DNA from: Aquilaria yunnanensis
Lineage: Eukaryota; Streptophyta; Magnoliopsida; Malvales; Thymelaeaceae
Direction: 5' to 3'
Assembly (NCBI GenBank): GCA_039654915.1
Contig: CM077594.1
Location: forward strand, 16,119,001-16,183,000
Length of the DNA: 64,000 nt
A program made the position numbers and the translations under genes. Below the pieces are notes generated by a model. That model was not told where the DNA came from, ran no database searches, and saw nothing but the letters and a program-made list of their open reading frames with translations. Position 1 is the first letter of the stretch, and each line of letters opens with the position of its first letter. Shown here piece by piece: positions 24,489 through 35,294 of the stretch.

Positions 24489-25094
24489 GATGCGACGTTA
24501 GTGAGTCGAGCCTAAAGTTGATTTGTTTTGATTTACTTTGCTTTACTATTATGTGGATTTATATATTATATTTACTTAAGTAAACATGCATAACGCATTC
24601 ACAAAATGAAGCTCTATACCCGAGCTTCCTTAAATCAAACACGATTCTTTCTAAGCGGAATTGGTGTTGCTGTCCTTGTGAGGCCACGGTCTCCAAGCCT
24701 TCACCGGTTTCAAAGTAGCGAAGTAGTGTATTGCCTTCTGAGACGGTTAGTCTCTGCATGGGCCCACGAAAAGCTACGACTCGAATTAATCCATTCCTTA
24801 CATAAACCCTAGAGGGTAAGGAATCGGGCCGTCACTATGATTCAGTGACGGGATTCGGGAACTATCCCTTGCCTTTTTGATAAACCACCTTCTGCATGTA
24901 GAATTCCTTACTCCACCTTAGAACCAGCCATTAAGAATTTCCCATGCCTCGGTTCCCATTTCCATAGGTTTTGTTTTATCTATATGTTTGTATGATCCTA
25001 TGTGTTATTTTTTTTACTAACTCTATTTTTCCTTATTTTTCCGGCATATACATTTCATCATTAAAGATAAGTATTTGGTGAAAGAACTATTATC
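24489..25094 (+). other. Leader between PBS and ORF1
   Basis: About 600 bp of untranslated leader with several short upstream frames and no recognised domain. It probably contains packaging signals, which cannot be located by eye. Confidence 0.5.
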
Positions 25095-26789
25095 ATGGAT
25101 ATTCTCGATTATCTTCCCACGGCTGTTACTGGATCATGGAATGACACGGTAATCGAAACTCAGCCTGAAGCTATGGAATATTCCGAAACGGCTCAAAAGC
25201 TTCACGGAGATGCTCTGACATCCCATTCTCACGTACAGCTTAAGGACCAGGTATCGGTCCGGATAAATCAGAACGACACCACGGAATTGTTGCAAGTCTG
25301 GAATAGTTGGAATTCTACTGATCGGGAAGCTTTTACGGCAAAATATGGTCACATCACTTGCCTACTAAAGGTTACCGTTGATGCATCACTTGTCCGGGCT
25401 CTAATACAATTTTGGGATCCATTTTATCGATGCTTTTCTTTCGATAAGATGGATCTGGTTCCAACCATTGAAGAATACAACAGCCTCTTGGGTTGGTCCT
25501 CCGACTATCCAATCGAGACTTATCAACATGATAGAAGAACGGAGCCTCATCGAGCCCTAGCAAAATTATTGGATATGCCAGCTTCCAGTCTTCAAACCAA
25601 GTTTGCAACAAAAGGATCTCGAAAATTTATCAGTTGGATCGACTTAAAACAATTAAGTCACGTTCTCCCTCAGAAAAATCAACGACGCAAGCTTTTCGCC
25701 TTGGCGATATATGGCCTGGTAGTCTTCCCAAGAATCGTCGGATTTATTGAAGGAGACGTCATCATATTATTTGAGCAAGTCTGCAATGCCCAAGTAAATC
25801 CGACCTCAGTGATATTATGTGAAACTATCAGGGCATTAAACTTTTGTCGCCAAAGAGGAGGCAAATTCATAGGATGTTCACATCTCCTCAACGTTTGGAT
25901 CAAAAGCCACCTTCCTTGTGAGAAGCAACATTTTGGAAATCGCTTTTCAAAGGACTTCATCCCAATTGAAGCCTTTTTGAAAAGTGAAACCACTAATCAT
26001 GATAGCAAGGAAGCATGGGTTGACTACTTCAAGAACATCAGCGAATTCCAAATTGAATGGAGAGCACCCTGGTCCACCACCACCCGCATAGTTTACCGTT
26101 GCGGCAATTGCCCGTGGGTTCCTCTCTTAGGCATATGGGGAGGAACAAGCTATGCTCCAGCCCAAGTACGTAAACAATTTGGGTCCATGCAATTTATACC
26201 CATGACACATAACCTGAGCAAGTTGGAGTTTTCACATGAAGATCCAAATTCAAATAAGCTTGCAATGGGTATTTCAGTTGCATGGAAAAGACCTTTCATA
26301 TTAAAGTCAGGCCCTATTATTTCTCCTACTGCGTATTATGAATGGAGAAATAATCGGAAAGAAGGAACAGTTCTTCCCGAAGAGGTCATCAGAAAATTGG
26401 CAAAAAGAGAGTTGGAGAAAGAGCTAGAGGAAGAAAAGGAGAAGAACAAGAAGATGCTCTTCGACATACAACAGCTCAGTCACAAAACACAACTCCTCGA
26501 AGAAAAGATCGAAAGCCAAAAACAAGTCATCACCGAATTAGTTGATGAAACCGATCAAACAGAGATGAGAGCAAGATATTGGGAAGATCAATACAGATTT
26601 TCTCAAGAACAGCTTCAAATATTTTTGGCAGAAGTCAGAAAAGTGACTGAGCAAGCCCAACTAATGGGCGAAGAAGCCAAGGAGTTAGAAGAATTGAGCT
26701 GCCCTACTCCATCAGTGAATATTCAAAAAATGATGGAGTTTATTTCAAAGGCCAGAAAGCAATACTGTACTTTGGGCCGTTTCTTTTGA
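25095..26789 (+). CDS. Ogre ORF1 protein (plant-mobile-domain/DUF7745-like)
   Basis: This 564-aa ORF lies upstream of gag, the position that distinguishes Ogre-type elements. Residues ~45-400 resemble the plant-mobile-domain-like region seen in ORF1 proteins of such elements (ALIQFWDPFYRCFSFDKMDL, then PTIEEYNSLLGW, and a later YRCGNCPWVPLLGIWGG). Residues ~420-550 form a strongly charged coiled coil (KRELEKELEEEKEKNKK and following heptads). The function in the element is unknown; it may act in particle assembly or nucleic-acid handling. The ATG at 25095 opens the frame and lies ~620 bp after the PBS. A stop and a 193 bp gap separate it from gag, so downstream translation needs reinitiation, internal entry or another transcript. 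Confidence 0.8.
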   Translation: MDILDYLPTAVTGSWNDTVIETQPEAMEYSETAQKLHGDALTSHSHVQLKDQVSVRINQNDTTELLQVWNSWNSTDREAFTAKYGHITCLLKVTVDASLVRALIQFWDPFYRCFSFDKMDLVPTIEEYNSLLGWSSDYPIETYQHDRRTEPHRALAKLLDMPASSLQTKFATKGSRKFISWIDLKQLSHVLPQKNQRRKLFALAIYGLVVFPRIVGFIEGDVIILFEQVCNAQVNPTSVILCETIRALNFCRQRGGKFIGCSHLLNVWIKSHLPCEKQHFGNRFSKDFIPIEAFLKSETTNHDSKEAWVDYFKNISEFQIEWRAPWSTTTRIVYRCGNCPWVPLLGIWGGTSYAPAQVRKQFGSMQFIPMTHNLSKLEFSHEDPNSNKLAMGISVAWKRPFILKSGPIISPTAYYEWRNNRKEGTVLPEEVIRKLAKRELEKELEEEKEKNKKMLFDIQQLSHKTQLLEEKIESQKQVITELVDETDQTEMRARYWEDQYRFSQEQLQIFLAEVRKVTEQAQLMGEEAKELEELSCPTPSVNIQKMMEFISKARKQYCTLGRFF

Positions 26790-26982
26790 AAATAATAAGC
26801 TTTTGGTGAATGTAATTGAGAAATTCCACTATAATTCTTCTTTCACCAAGTATTTACAATATTCATGCATGCATCCATCACATCAATCATACACACATAG
26901 AATCTAATAAAATAAATATTTCCTTTAAAAGGGTAAAATTGGACCTCAACACCGATATTCAACTCGACTCCAAACAAGATTA

Positions 26983-29900
26983 ATGGCAGAACAAGCCGAA
27001 GGACGTCTCATGGAGATGGAGTCCAAGATTGAAAGTATGTCAGAACAGATGAAACAATTGATGGAATTAATCAAAGGGAAAGCAACTCAAGTCCCCATCA
27101 AAGAAGTACAAGATCCCACTTATCCCCCGGGATTCACCCCGCAACGAGTCTCAGTCCAAGAAAACCTGTTTCAAGAATCAGGACCCTCTGCTAGTGTTCA
27201 CCTGAAACAAGACACTGTACAGGAAGAGAAGAAGACATTACCAAAAGATGAAGCAGAATCTCAAAAAATCGAGACAATAGAGAAAAGACTGAGAGCCATT
27301 GAAGGAGGCACTATATTCGGATCCCTTTCAGTGGATGACCTCTGCTTAGTGCCAGACGTCGTAATCCCTTCAGATTTTAAGGTGCCAGATTTCGTAAAAT
27401 ACGATGGAACGAGTGATCCCATCACTCACATCACTTTGTTTCTCAGAAGACTACAACCACTTACCAAAGATGAGAAGGTGTGGATCGCACTTTTTCAGGA
27501 AAGTCTCACAAAATCAGCATTACAGTGGTATCTAAGCCAAGGTCCAAGAAACATAAAAACTTGGAATGACCTTGCTCAGGCCTTCATCGGCAACTATAAA
27601 CATGTTATGGACTTAGCTCCGGATCGCCAAACTCTCCAAAACATGGAGAAGAAAAAAACAGAAACTTTTAAGGAATACGCCCAACGATGGAGGGACTTAG
27701 CTGCACAAGTACAGCCACCCATGACAGAAAGAGAAATGGTCACTTTGTTTGTCCAGACACTGAAATACCCATATTATGACAAACTTATTGGCAATGCGGC
27801 AACTAACTTCTCCGACGTAGTCATGTCTGGAGAAAGGATCGAGCATGGTATCAGGACCGGGAAGATTACTGAATCCTTTAGCGATCCTATGAAAAGAGGA
27901 GGACCTTCTAGAAGAAAAGATGAAGAAATACAACAAATCGGACGAGGAAGAGGGATTCCCCTCGTGGGTACCGTGGCTACCGGACCTCGCCTATCCTATT
28001 CTGCCAACAGGCCCAATTATTATCCTACCAATAGGCCCAATGATTATCCTCCAAATAGGCCCAGTGATTATCTTCCCAATAGACCCAACAATTATCCTCT
28101 CAACAGGCCTAATCAGTTACGGCCACCTGTTCCGACTCCTCCAATGCCTGCACCAAGACCAAGAGAAATTTTCGCACCGATTCCCATGACTTATACTGAG
28201 TTATATCCAAAACTCATCCAGAGCCAACTCATTCACCCAATTCCCACAAGGCCATTCGAACCCCCATATCCAACATGGTATGACCCTAAACTAAATTGCC
28301 CATATCATGATGGTGCCGTGGGCCACGGACTCGAAAATTGCATAGCATTGAAGCGTATAGTCCAACAATTAATTGAGTCAAAGTGGTTGGACTTTTCCGA
28401 TGAACCAAACGTCACTCATAATCCATTGCCTCCTCATCAAGCCAAACCAGTCAATATGATGGAAGAATACTGGCCGATGAAGAAAACAGTCAATGATATC
28501 ATAACCCCTCTTAAGCATGTATATTCATGCCTTGTGAAAGAAGGGATTATCACAGGAAAGTCTTCTGGAAATAAAGAAGTCGAGCATGAGGAATGGTGCA
28601 ACTTTCATAACAGTAAGAATCATTCTATCCAAGAATGCCCAGAATTCCGTAAAAGTCTACAAAGTCTCATGGACTCCTCCCAAATCATCGTTTTTATGTC
28701 AGATAAAGAGGATGACGTGAATGTGATAATTAAAGAACAAGAAGTCAATATCATGCCAAGGCCACTAGTCATTCCAATCTCAAAATCTGCTCTCAAGCCT
28801 TTAAGAATTCAAGTTCCAAAGCCATTCCCATACAAATCAGACAAAACTGTTCCATGGAACTATGGCTATACTTCTAACATCACATCAACTCCGTTAGAAG
28901 TTGGGGGCATGACTAGAAGTGGTCGGTGTTATTCTCCCGAGCAAATGAACAAGCTCCAACAAGAGAAGAATGTTACGGATCCAGCAAATGGACCTATTAA
29001 CACATCTAAAGAGCAAGAGATGCCTCGAGCAGTAACAGATGAACAAGCTACTGAGTTTCTCAAACTCATAAAGCAAAGTGAATACAGTATCGTGGAGCAG
29101 TTGAACCGTCTGCCAGCAAAGATCTCCATACTTTCATTACTCTTAAGTTCTGATGCCCATCGAGAAGCTCTTCTCAAAGTCCTGAATAAGGCTTATGTTG
29201 AACAAGATATCTCCGTGAACAACTTTGACCACCTTGTCAACAACATCACGGCACAAAATCTCATCACATTCACTGACGATGAGATACCAGCAGAAGGAAG
29301 GGGTCACTCTAAGGCTCTGCATATTTCGATTAAATACAAAGATCGGATTATGGCCAGAGTTCTTATCGACAATGGGTCAGCTCTAAATGTAATGCCACTC
29401 GAAACCTTACATAAGATTGGTTTAGACCCATCATACCTCAACAACAGTCATATTGTTGTTCGAGCATTTGACGGAACGAAGAGAGATGTTGTTGGAGAAA
29501 TAGAGCTACCAATAGGGATTGGTCCCTGTCTTTTCCACATCACATTCCAAGTCATGGATATTTGTCCATCTTATACCTGCCTGCTGGGAAGACCATGGAT
29601 CCATATGGCCGGAGCAATTCCTTCTTCATTACACCAGAAAATGAAATTCATTATTGAAGGAAAGATAATCACGGTCTTCGCTGAAGAAGACATCCTGCTA
29701 TCAAGACCTGCGGATGCTCAATATGTCGAAGTCAATGAAAATATACCTGATTGTTCCTTCAGGTCTTTTGAGATTGTCAATGCTGCTTATGTCAGCGAAT
29801 ATGGAGAAGAACCCATTCCTAGCATCTCTAAAACAAGTCGCATGGTTGCCAAACTCATGATAAAAGGAGGATACTCACCGGGGTTAGGACTGGGACAAGA

Positions 29901-30294
29901 TCTACAAGGAATCACAGAACCATTGAAAATCACCACAAATGAAGGGAAATACGGCCTAGGCTTCACACCGACAAGACATGATAAAATGAAGGCAATAGCT
30001 GAAAAGAGAGAAAAGAGGATTGCACGATTAACAGGGCATCCTCTCCAGGAAAGAAATCTGGATATCCCTGAAATCACCGAAACGTTCGTGAGTGGTGGTC
30101 TCATTCCAAAAAATGAAAATGAAGGCAAGCTGACTATCAACATCAACAAGTCTTTTGAAAGTCTTTCTATTCAGGCAATCATCAGCGATTCACCTGAAGA
30201 GGAGGAGCTCATTCAACCTTGTGGCCCACGGGATGTGCTGAACAATTGGGAGGCGATAGAACTGCCTGTTATAATTGAAAGCTTTCCAAAGTAA
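26983..30294 (+). CDS. gag-pro: Gag-Pro polyprotein
   Basis: 1103 aa. A short N-terminal coiled coil (residues 1-30) precedes the retrotransposon gag domain at ~130-290 (VPDFVKYDGTSDP, then WNDLAQAFIGNY). Next come about five octapeptide repeats of the NRPNxYPx type (~340-380) and two CHHC knuckle-like motifs (CPYHDGAVGHGLENC and CNFHNSKNHSIQEC). The aspartic protease has its active site at D796 (LIDNGSALNVM), with LLGRPWI following. Residues ~947-1000 resemble a G-patch (MIKGGYSPGLGLGQ). Gag forms particles, the protease processes the polyprotein, and a G-patch may contact RNA. The TAA at 30292-30294 lies within a predicted intron, so unspliced RNA would make Gag-Pro alone. Confidence 0.9.
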   Translation: MAEQAEGRLMEMESKIESMSEQMKQLMELIKGKATQVPIKEVQDPTYPPGFTPQRVSVQENLFQESGPSASVHLKQDTVQEEKKTLPKDEAESQKIETIEKRLRAIEGGTIFGSLSVDDLCLVPDVVIPSDFKVPDFVKYDGTSDPITHITLFLRRLQPLTKDEKVWIALFQESLTKSALQWYLSQGPRNIKTWNDLAQAFIGNYKHVMDLAPDRQTLQNMEKKKTETFKEYAQRWRDLAAQVQPPMTEREMVTLFVQTLKYPYYDKLIGNAATNFSDVVMSGERIEHGIRTGKITESFSDPMKRGGPSRRKDEEIQQIGRGRGIPLVGTVATGPRLSYSANRPNYYPTNRPNDYPPNRPSDYLPNRPNNYPLNRPNQLRPPVPTPPMPAPRPREIFAPIPMTYTELYPKLIQSQLIHPIPTRPFEPPYPTWYDPKLNCPYHDGAVGHGLENCIALKRIVQQLIESKWLDFSDEPNVTHNPLPPHQAKPVNMMEEYWPMKKTVNDIITPLKHVYSCLVKEGIITGKSSGNKEVEHEEWCNFHNSKNHSIQECPEFRKSLQSLMDSSQIIVFMSDKEDDVNVIIKEQEVNIMPRPLVIPISKSALKPLRIQVPKPFPYKSDKTVPWNYGYTSNITSTPLEVGGMTRSGRCYSPEQMNKLQQEKNVTDPANGPINTSKEQEMPRAVTDEQATEFLKLIKQSEYSIVEQLNRLPAKISILSLLLSSDAHREALLKVLNKAYVEQDISVNNFDHLVNNITAQNLITFTDDEIPAEGRGHSKALHISIKYKDRIMARVLIDNGSALNVMPLETLHKIGLDPSYLNNSHIVVRAFDGTKRDVVGEIELPIGIGPCLFHITFQVMDICPSYTCLLGRPWIHMAGAIPSSLHQKMKFIIEGKIITVFAEEDILLSRPADAQYVEVNENIPDCSFRSFEIVNAAYVSEYGEEPIPSISKTSRMVAKLMIKGGYSPGLGLGQDLQGITEPLKITTNEGKYGLGFTPTRHDKMKAIAEKREKRIARLTGHPLQERNLDIPEITETFVSGGLIPKNENEGKLTININKSFESLSIQAIISDSPEEEELIQPCGPRDVLNNWEAIELPVIIESFPK
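28001..28120 (+). repeat. 24 bp in-frame repeat encoding NRPNxYPx
   Basis: About five 24 bp units within gag encode a proline/asparagine/tyrosine-rich linker between the gag domain and the zinc-knuckle-like motifs. Units vary at a few codon positions, consistent with slippage under frame constraint. Confidence 0.8.
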
Positions 30295-30498
30295 TCTAAT
30301 AGTAAAAACCTCCTAAAGAAAGGTTCAATCAATAGGGTGTAGTCTTTGTTTAAGTGAACCTTTTAGTTATTGCTTTTTATTCCAATAAAGTTGTGATTTA
30401 TGCACATTGTAAATAAAGTACCAGTTTGCATCCATCTCATTCGTGCCATTTTTTTTTTTTTTTCTCTCTTCTCTTTCTTTCCTCTCTGGATAATGCAG
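30291..30498 (+). other. Predicted 208 bp intron between Pro and RT
   Basis: The donor GTAATC begins at 30291, inside the last sense codon of Gag-Pro. The acceptor TAATGCAG ends at 30498 after a long pyrimidine tract (~30450-30488). Removal takes out the TAA stop at 30292-30294, restores a split codon (two bases before, one after) and continues without a stop into the pol frame that opens at 30530. Intron-regulated fusion at this place is established for Ogre elements; splicing of this copy is inferred from sequence only. Confidence 0.82.
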
Positions 30499-30529
30499 AC
30501 CCAAAACTCTCTTTGATGACAATGAAAGA

Positions 30530-33500
30530 ATGAACTTTGATAATCCTGTAAACACTACCGACTCGGATGACGAAGATCTTCAAGTATCTCCTGAGCTATT
30601 AAAAATGATTGAGCGAGATGAAAAAGAAAGAGCAACAAGTCAAGAACCAACTGAGGTATTCAACCTGGGAGACAGTCAGGATGTAAAAGAAGTCAAGATT
30701 GGCACTTTATTCCCTCCTGAAGAAAAAGAAGAATTAGTCCATTTATTGAAAGAATATGTGGATGTATTCGCTTGGTCATACCAAGATATGCCTGGCTTAA
30801 GCTCAGACATAGTACTACACAAAATACCTTTGAAGCCTGGGGCGAAGCCTGTCAGACAGAAGTTACGAAGATTAAAGCCGGAGTTAATCTTAAGAGTAAA
30901 AGACGAGATTCGAAAGCTGTGGGATGCAGGATTTCTTGGGGTCGCTGAATATACAGAATGGGTGGTTAACATTGTCCCAGTCGAAAAGAAAGAAAGTGGG
31001 AAACTAAGAGTTTGTCAGGACTACCGGCCTTTGAACGAAGCCAGTCCTAAAGATAACTTCCCACTTCCTCATATTGATACACTGGTGGATAATACCGCAG
31101 GAAACTCCTACTTTTCCTTCATGGATGGTTTTTCTGGATACAATCAAATCAAACTTGATCCAGATGACATGATAAAAACTGCTTTTATTACCCTTTGGGG
31201 TACCTTCTACTATAAGGTGATGCCTTTCGGGTTAAAGAATGCTGGTGCTACATATCAAAGAGCCATGGTCACGTTGTTCCATGACATGATGCATAAAGAA
31301 ATTGAAGTATATGTGGACGACATGATTGCCAAAACTTTCACTGCTGGGGGGCATCTAAAAGTGCTAAGAAAACTATTCGATAGACTTCGCAAATATCAAT
31401 TGAAGTTGAATCCTGCCAAATGTACTTTTGGAGCCTCTTCAGGAAAGTTATTGGGTTTCATAGTCAGCAAGGACGGGATTCGAGTTGACCCGAGTAAAGT
31501 CAAAGCGATACAAGAAATGCAACCCCCGAAGACTCCAAAACAAGTAAGAAGTTTTCTGGGTAGAATCAACTTCATAGCAAGGTTCATATCACAATTGACG
31601 TCCAAGTGTGAACCGCTTTTCAAATCACTAAAGAAGAACAATCCGATTGAGTGGAACAACGAATGCCAAGAAGCGTTCGAGAAAATCAAACGATATCTAT
31701 CAAATCCACCAGTCTTGATACCACCTCGATCCGGAGAACCGTTGATTCTATATTTATCCATACAGGATTCTTCATTAGGATCCGTATTGGGTCAACGTGA
31801 TGAGACAAGCAAGAAGGAGCATGCAATTTACTATTTGAGCAAAAAGCTTACCACATATGAAGCTAAATACTCAATAGTAGAAAAGTCCTGTTGTGCCCTT
31901 GCATGGGTAGCACATCGACTACGACACTACATGCTCAACAACACAACATTACTGATCTCCAAGACTGACCCCATTAAGTACATTTTCGAGAAACCCGCTT
32001 TATCAGGCAGGATTGCAAAATGGCAAATGCTGTTATCTGAATACGACATACAGTATGTCACCCAAAAGGCCGTAAAAGGAAGTGTGATCGCTGAATATCT
32101 GGCTGATAGAGCATTAGAGGATTATGAGCCCATGAGAATGGACTTTCCTGATGGAGATATAATGACGATAGAACAGGAAGTCGATGAAGGAAATGAAACA
32201 TGGAAAATGGCATTCGATGGAGCATCTAATGCTTTGGGACAAGGGATCGGAGCTATACTCATCTCTCCAAGCGGAGAGCAGTTTCCCCTCACAGCAAAAA
32301 TTACATTTCCTTGTACCAACAATATAGTAGAGTATGAAGCATGTGCTATGGGACTCCAAATGGCATTGGATTTGAAAGTGCGAGATCTCCGAGTCTATGG
32401 GGATTCCGCATTAGTCATATATCAAATCAATGGAGAATGGGAGACAAGAGATTCAAAATTGATCCCTTACCAAAAGCTCATACTAAACTTGGCTCGAAAA
32501 TTCAACAGTATAAGCTTCCATCATCTTCCAAGGGAAGATAATCAAATACCGGATGCTTTAGCTACTTTGGCTGTTATGTACAAGATCAGTGACCCCGAGC
32601 ATACTCCTATATTCGAGATGAGAATAATAGATTCTCCAGCTTATTGCATGAGCATCGAAGAAGAATTGGATGGAAAGCCTTGGTATCACGATATCAAGAA
32701 ATACCTCCAAGAAAGAGTATATCCACCAGAAGTATCAGAAAATGACAAGAAATTTCTACGAAGATTGTCAATGGGTTTTCTTTTAAACCTAGACATACTT
32801 TACAAGAAAACCCCAGACTCGATGCTACTTCGCTGTGTAGATACTCATGAAGCACGAAAGATCATGGAAGAAGTTCATTCTGGAATATGTGGAGCACACA
32901 CTAGTGGTCATACTATGGCAAGACAAATAATGAGGGCTGGTTACTATTGGCTCACATTGGAAAGTGATTGCGTCAATCACGTAAGAAAATGTCACAAATG
33001 CCAAATATATGCCAACAAGATCCAAGCTCCACCTGTTCCTCTTAATGTAACAGCAATACCTTGGCCTTTTGCCATGTGGGGAATCGATGTTATTGGAGCG
33101 ATTACCCCTAAAGCTTCCAATGGTCACAAATTCATCCTAGTTGCAATTGACTACTTTACTAAATGGGTAGAAGCTGTGTCTTATGCAAGCGTAACTCAAA
33201 AGGTGGTATGCCGGTTCATTAAGAAAGAAATCATTTGTCGCTATGGACCGCCAGAGTGTATCATCTCAGACAATGCCACGAACCTGAATAATGCAATGAT
33301 GCAGACTTTGTGCCGGCAATTCAAAATCAAGCATCTCAATTCAGCACCTTATCGACCGATGATGAATGGTGCAGTAGAAGCGGCCAATAAAAATATCAAG
33401 AGAATTGTTGAAAAGATGATCGTCACTTACAAGGACTGGCATGAGATGTTACCTTTTGCACTGCATGCTTATAGAACTTCTACCCGTACTTCTACTGGAG

Positions 33501-33928
33501 CAACACCTTTTTCTCTGGTATACGGTATGGAGGCTGTATTGCCTATCGAAGTTGAAATTCCTTCATTAAGGGTACTAATGGATACTCAATTAGGAGAAGC
33601 AGAATGGGTCAAAGCTAGATACGAGCAATTAAATCTAATTGATGAAAGAAGAATGATAGCCCTCTGCCATGGGCAACTTTATCAAAGAAGGATGATTCGT
33701 GCTTACAACAAAAAGGTTCGCCCACGACAATTTCACGAAGGTGACATAGTGCTCAAGAAAATTTTACCCATGCAACATGATTCAAGAGGAAAATGGACAC
33801 CAAATTATGACGGGCCATATGTCGTGAAGAAAGCATTTTCAGGAGGGGCACTAATTCTGACAGAAATGGATGGACGAGAATTACCGAAGCCAGTAAATTC
33901 GGATGCAGTAAAGAAATACTTTGCATAA
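30530..33928 (+). CDS. pol: Pol polyprotein: RT, RNase H, second RNase H, integrase
   Basis: 1132 aa from the first internal ATG; the true product probably continues from Gag-Pro by splicing, since the frame is open upstream to 30499. The RT core has FMDGFSGYNQI and the catalytic YVDD at residues 261-264. The adjacent RNase H (~400-500) is degenerate at its first catalytic segment (LYLSIQDSSLGSVL). A second, archaeal-like RNase H (~558-690) keeps D563 (FDGAS), the glutamate of EYEA, the Asp of YGDSAL and that of IPDALA, and probably supplies the activity. Integrase has the HHCC zinc motif from H783, then WGIDVIG, ISDNATN and NGAVEAANK for the DDE triad, and a GPY-like end (YDGPYVVKKAF). No chromodomain is present, as expected for Tat. 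No inactivating change is visible. Confidence 0.93.
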   Translation: MNFDNPVNTTDSDDEDLQVSPELLKMIERDEKERATSQEPTEVFNLGDSQDVKEVKIGTLFPPEEKEELVHLLKEYVDVFAWSYQDMPGLSSDIVLHKIPLKPGAKPVRQKLRRLKPELILRVKDEIRKLWDAGFLGVAEYTEWVVNIVPVEKKESGKLRVCQDYRPLNEASPKDNFPLPHIDTLVDNTAGNSYFSFMDGFSGYNQIKLDPDDMIKTAFITLWGTFYYKVMPFGLKNAGATYQRAMVTLFHDMMHKEIEVYVDDMIAKTFTAGGHLKVLRKLFDRLRKYQLKLNPAKCTFGASSGKLLGFIVSKDGIRVDPSKVKAIQEMQPPKTPKQVRSFLGRINFIARFISQLTSKCEPLFKSLKKNNPIEWNNECQEAFEKIKRYLSNPPVLIPPRSGEPLILYLSIQDSSLGSVLGQRDETSKKEHAIYYLSKKLTTYEAKYSIVEKSCCALAWVAHRLRHYMLNNTTLLISKTDPIKYIFEKPALSGRIAKWQMLLSEYDIQYVTQKAVKGSVIAEYLADRALEDYEPMRMDFPDGDIMTIEQEVDEGNETWKMAFDGASNALGQGIGAILISPSGEQFPLTAKITFPCTNNIVEYEACAMGLQMALDLKVRDLRVYGDSALVIYQINGEWETRDSKLIPYQKLILNLARKFNSISFHHLPREDNQIPDALATLAVMYKISDPEHTPIFEMRIIDSPAYCMSIEEELDGKPWYHDIKKYLQERVYPPEVSENDKKFLRRLSMGFLLNLDILYKKTPDSMLLRCVDTHEARKIMEEVHSGICGAHTSGHTMARQIMRAGYYWLTLESDCVNHVRKCHKCQIYANKIQAPPVPLNVTAIPWPFAMWGIDVIGAITPKASNGHKFILVAIDYFTKWVEAVSYASVTQKVVCRFIKKEIICRYGPPECIISDNATNLNNAMMQTLCRQFKIKHLNSAPYRPMMNGAVEAANKNIKRIVEKMIVTYKDWHEMLPFALHAYRTSTRTSTGATPFSLVYGMEAVLPIEVEIPSLRVLMDTQLGEAEWVKARYEQLNLIDERRMIALCHGQLYQRRMIRAYNKKVRPRQFHEGDIVLKKILPMQHDSRGKWTPNYDGPYVVKKAFSGGALILTEMDGRELPKPVNSDAVKKYFA

Positions 33929-35200
33929 TGAAGAAATTTTCGAACAGAAGGGGAGAAGTGGATACAGGGTTACCAAAGTTTATTTGATCAAAGTTATCAA
34001 AGAGAGCTTTCTTCCCTTACACTTTCATTATCTATCTGTACCCAAGATTTTCATATTCTTTTACCCATAAATAAAAGCCAATTCTCTTTAACTTACCTTA
34101 GATTCTCACGTTCAAAATGCTAAAGTCGCTTCTATCCAGTTCTTTTCCTTCGAATCTCACATTCCTACTAGCCTTAAGTGTGCAATAAATTGTGACTTTT
34201 GAAGGAAGAATAGTAATAATTAAAACTTAGAAAAAACAAAGACCGTAGATTACTTTGATAAGCTTTATGAATTAAAACAGGTAAGATTGAGGTCCTGCTT
34301 TGCGAGCGGCACAGAACATAGGCTAACAAAGAAGAAGGAGTAACAAATCTTTGGGAGATAGCCTTGGTGGTAGCCTGAATGATCGCTTCAGAAGTCTTAA
34401 CACGTCCATGTCAGCAAGAAAGAATCATACTCACGAATATCTCAACAGGGACAATTATCCAGAGAGGCATAAAGTACGAGGCGGACATTAAGGAAATTGA
34501 AGCCAAAATTTAAGAACAAATCAAGGAAAGAAGATTTTTGAAAAGAGTTAGGCTTTTGAGACAATGGACAATAGCTGGAAAGCGAGACAATGAACAACAG
34601 CTGGAAAGCAAGACAATGAACAACAGCTGGAAAGTGAAACAATGGACAACAGTTGGAAAGCATAAAGAGATTCAACGATAGAAGGCAATTACAAAGAGGA
34701 TCCAGTAAAGCAAAGATATAAAAAATAAATCCATCAGTTACACATGCTCTGCATTCATGCATTTCACATCATGCATGCATGGCATACAGAACAAGGATCA
34801 AATGGGAAGCGTATCCACCGCACAGTCACAGCAGTATAAGCTGACGTCTCAGTGACATCCGTTTTTACCAATCTACCGCTGGATGCACAGCTGATATAGT
34901 GGACCCAGCCCCATCAGCAATTCAAGGATAAAGTAGACAATATTGTCAAAATCCTGGTAATCAATTCAATAATCGAGGCTACACCGGGATGGACAGAATT
35001 GACGCCAGCTTAGCGGTATCCAAGATAAGAAATAACTATGGTCAAAGATAAGTGCGGATATCGAGAAATATTGTCGTCCAAAGCAGACAATGGATTCAAT
35101 AATCAAGGACTGGATCAATGTCATGCCTGATGAGATATCAAAGATAAGAAATATCTATGATACTAAAATAAAGCAGAATCCACTTTTCCGGTTAAACGGC
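33929..35200 (+). other. Start of the long 3' region, no ORF
   Basis: About 1.3 kb without a gene. It contains a four-unit 26 bp tandem repeat (34559-34662) and a degenerate duplication in which AGACAAT, TTCAATAATC and ATCCAAGATAAGAAAT-like words recur at ~34930-35045 and ~35090-35165. Confidence 0.6.
34559..34662 (+). repeat. 26 bp tandem repeat, four units
   Basis: Four adjacent 26 bp units share the core ACAATGAACAACAGCTGGAA with one to four changes each, at 34559, 34585, 34611 and 34637. Confidence 0.85.
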
Positions 35201-35294
35201 GGATACGGTACTCCGTGACTCTCAAGTCGGTTCTCTCAGTTGCCCATAATAACTGATACCTTCACCCCTTCTTTCTTTTACTTCCTCCTAGAAA

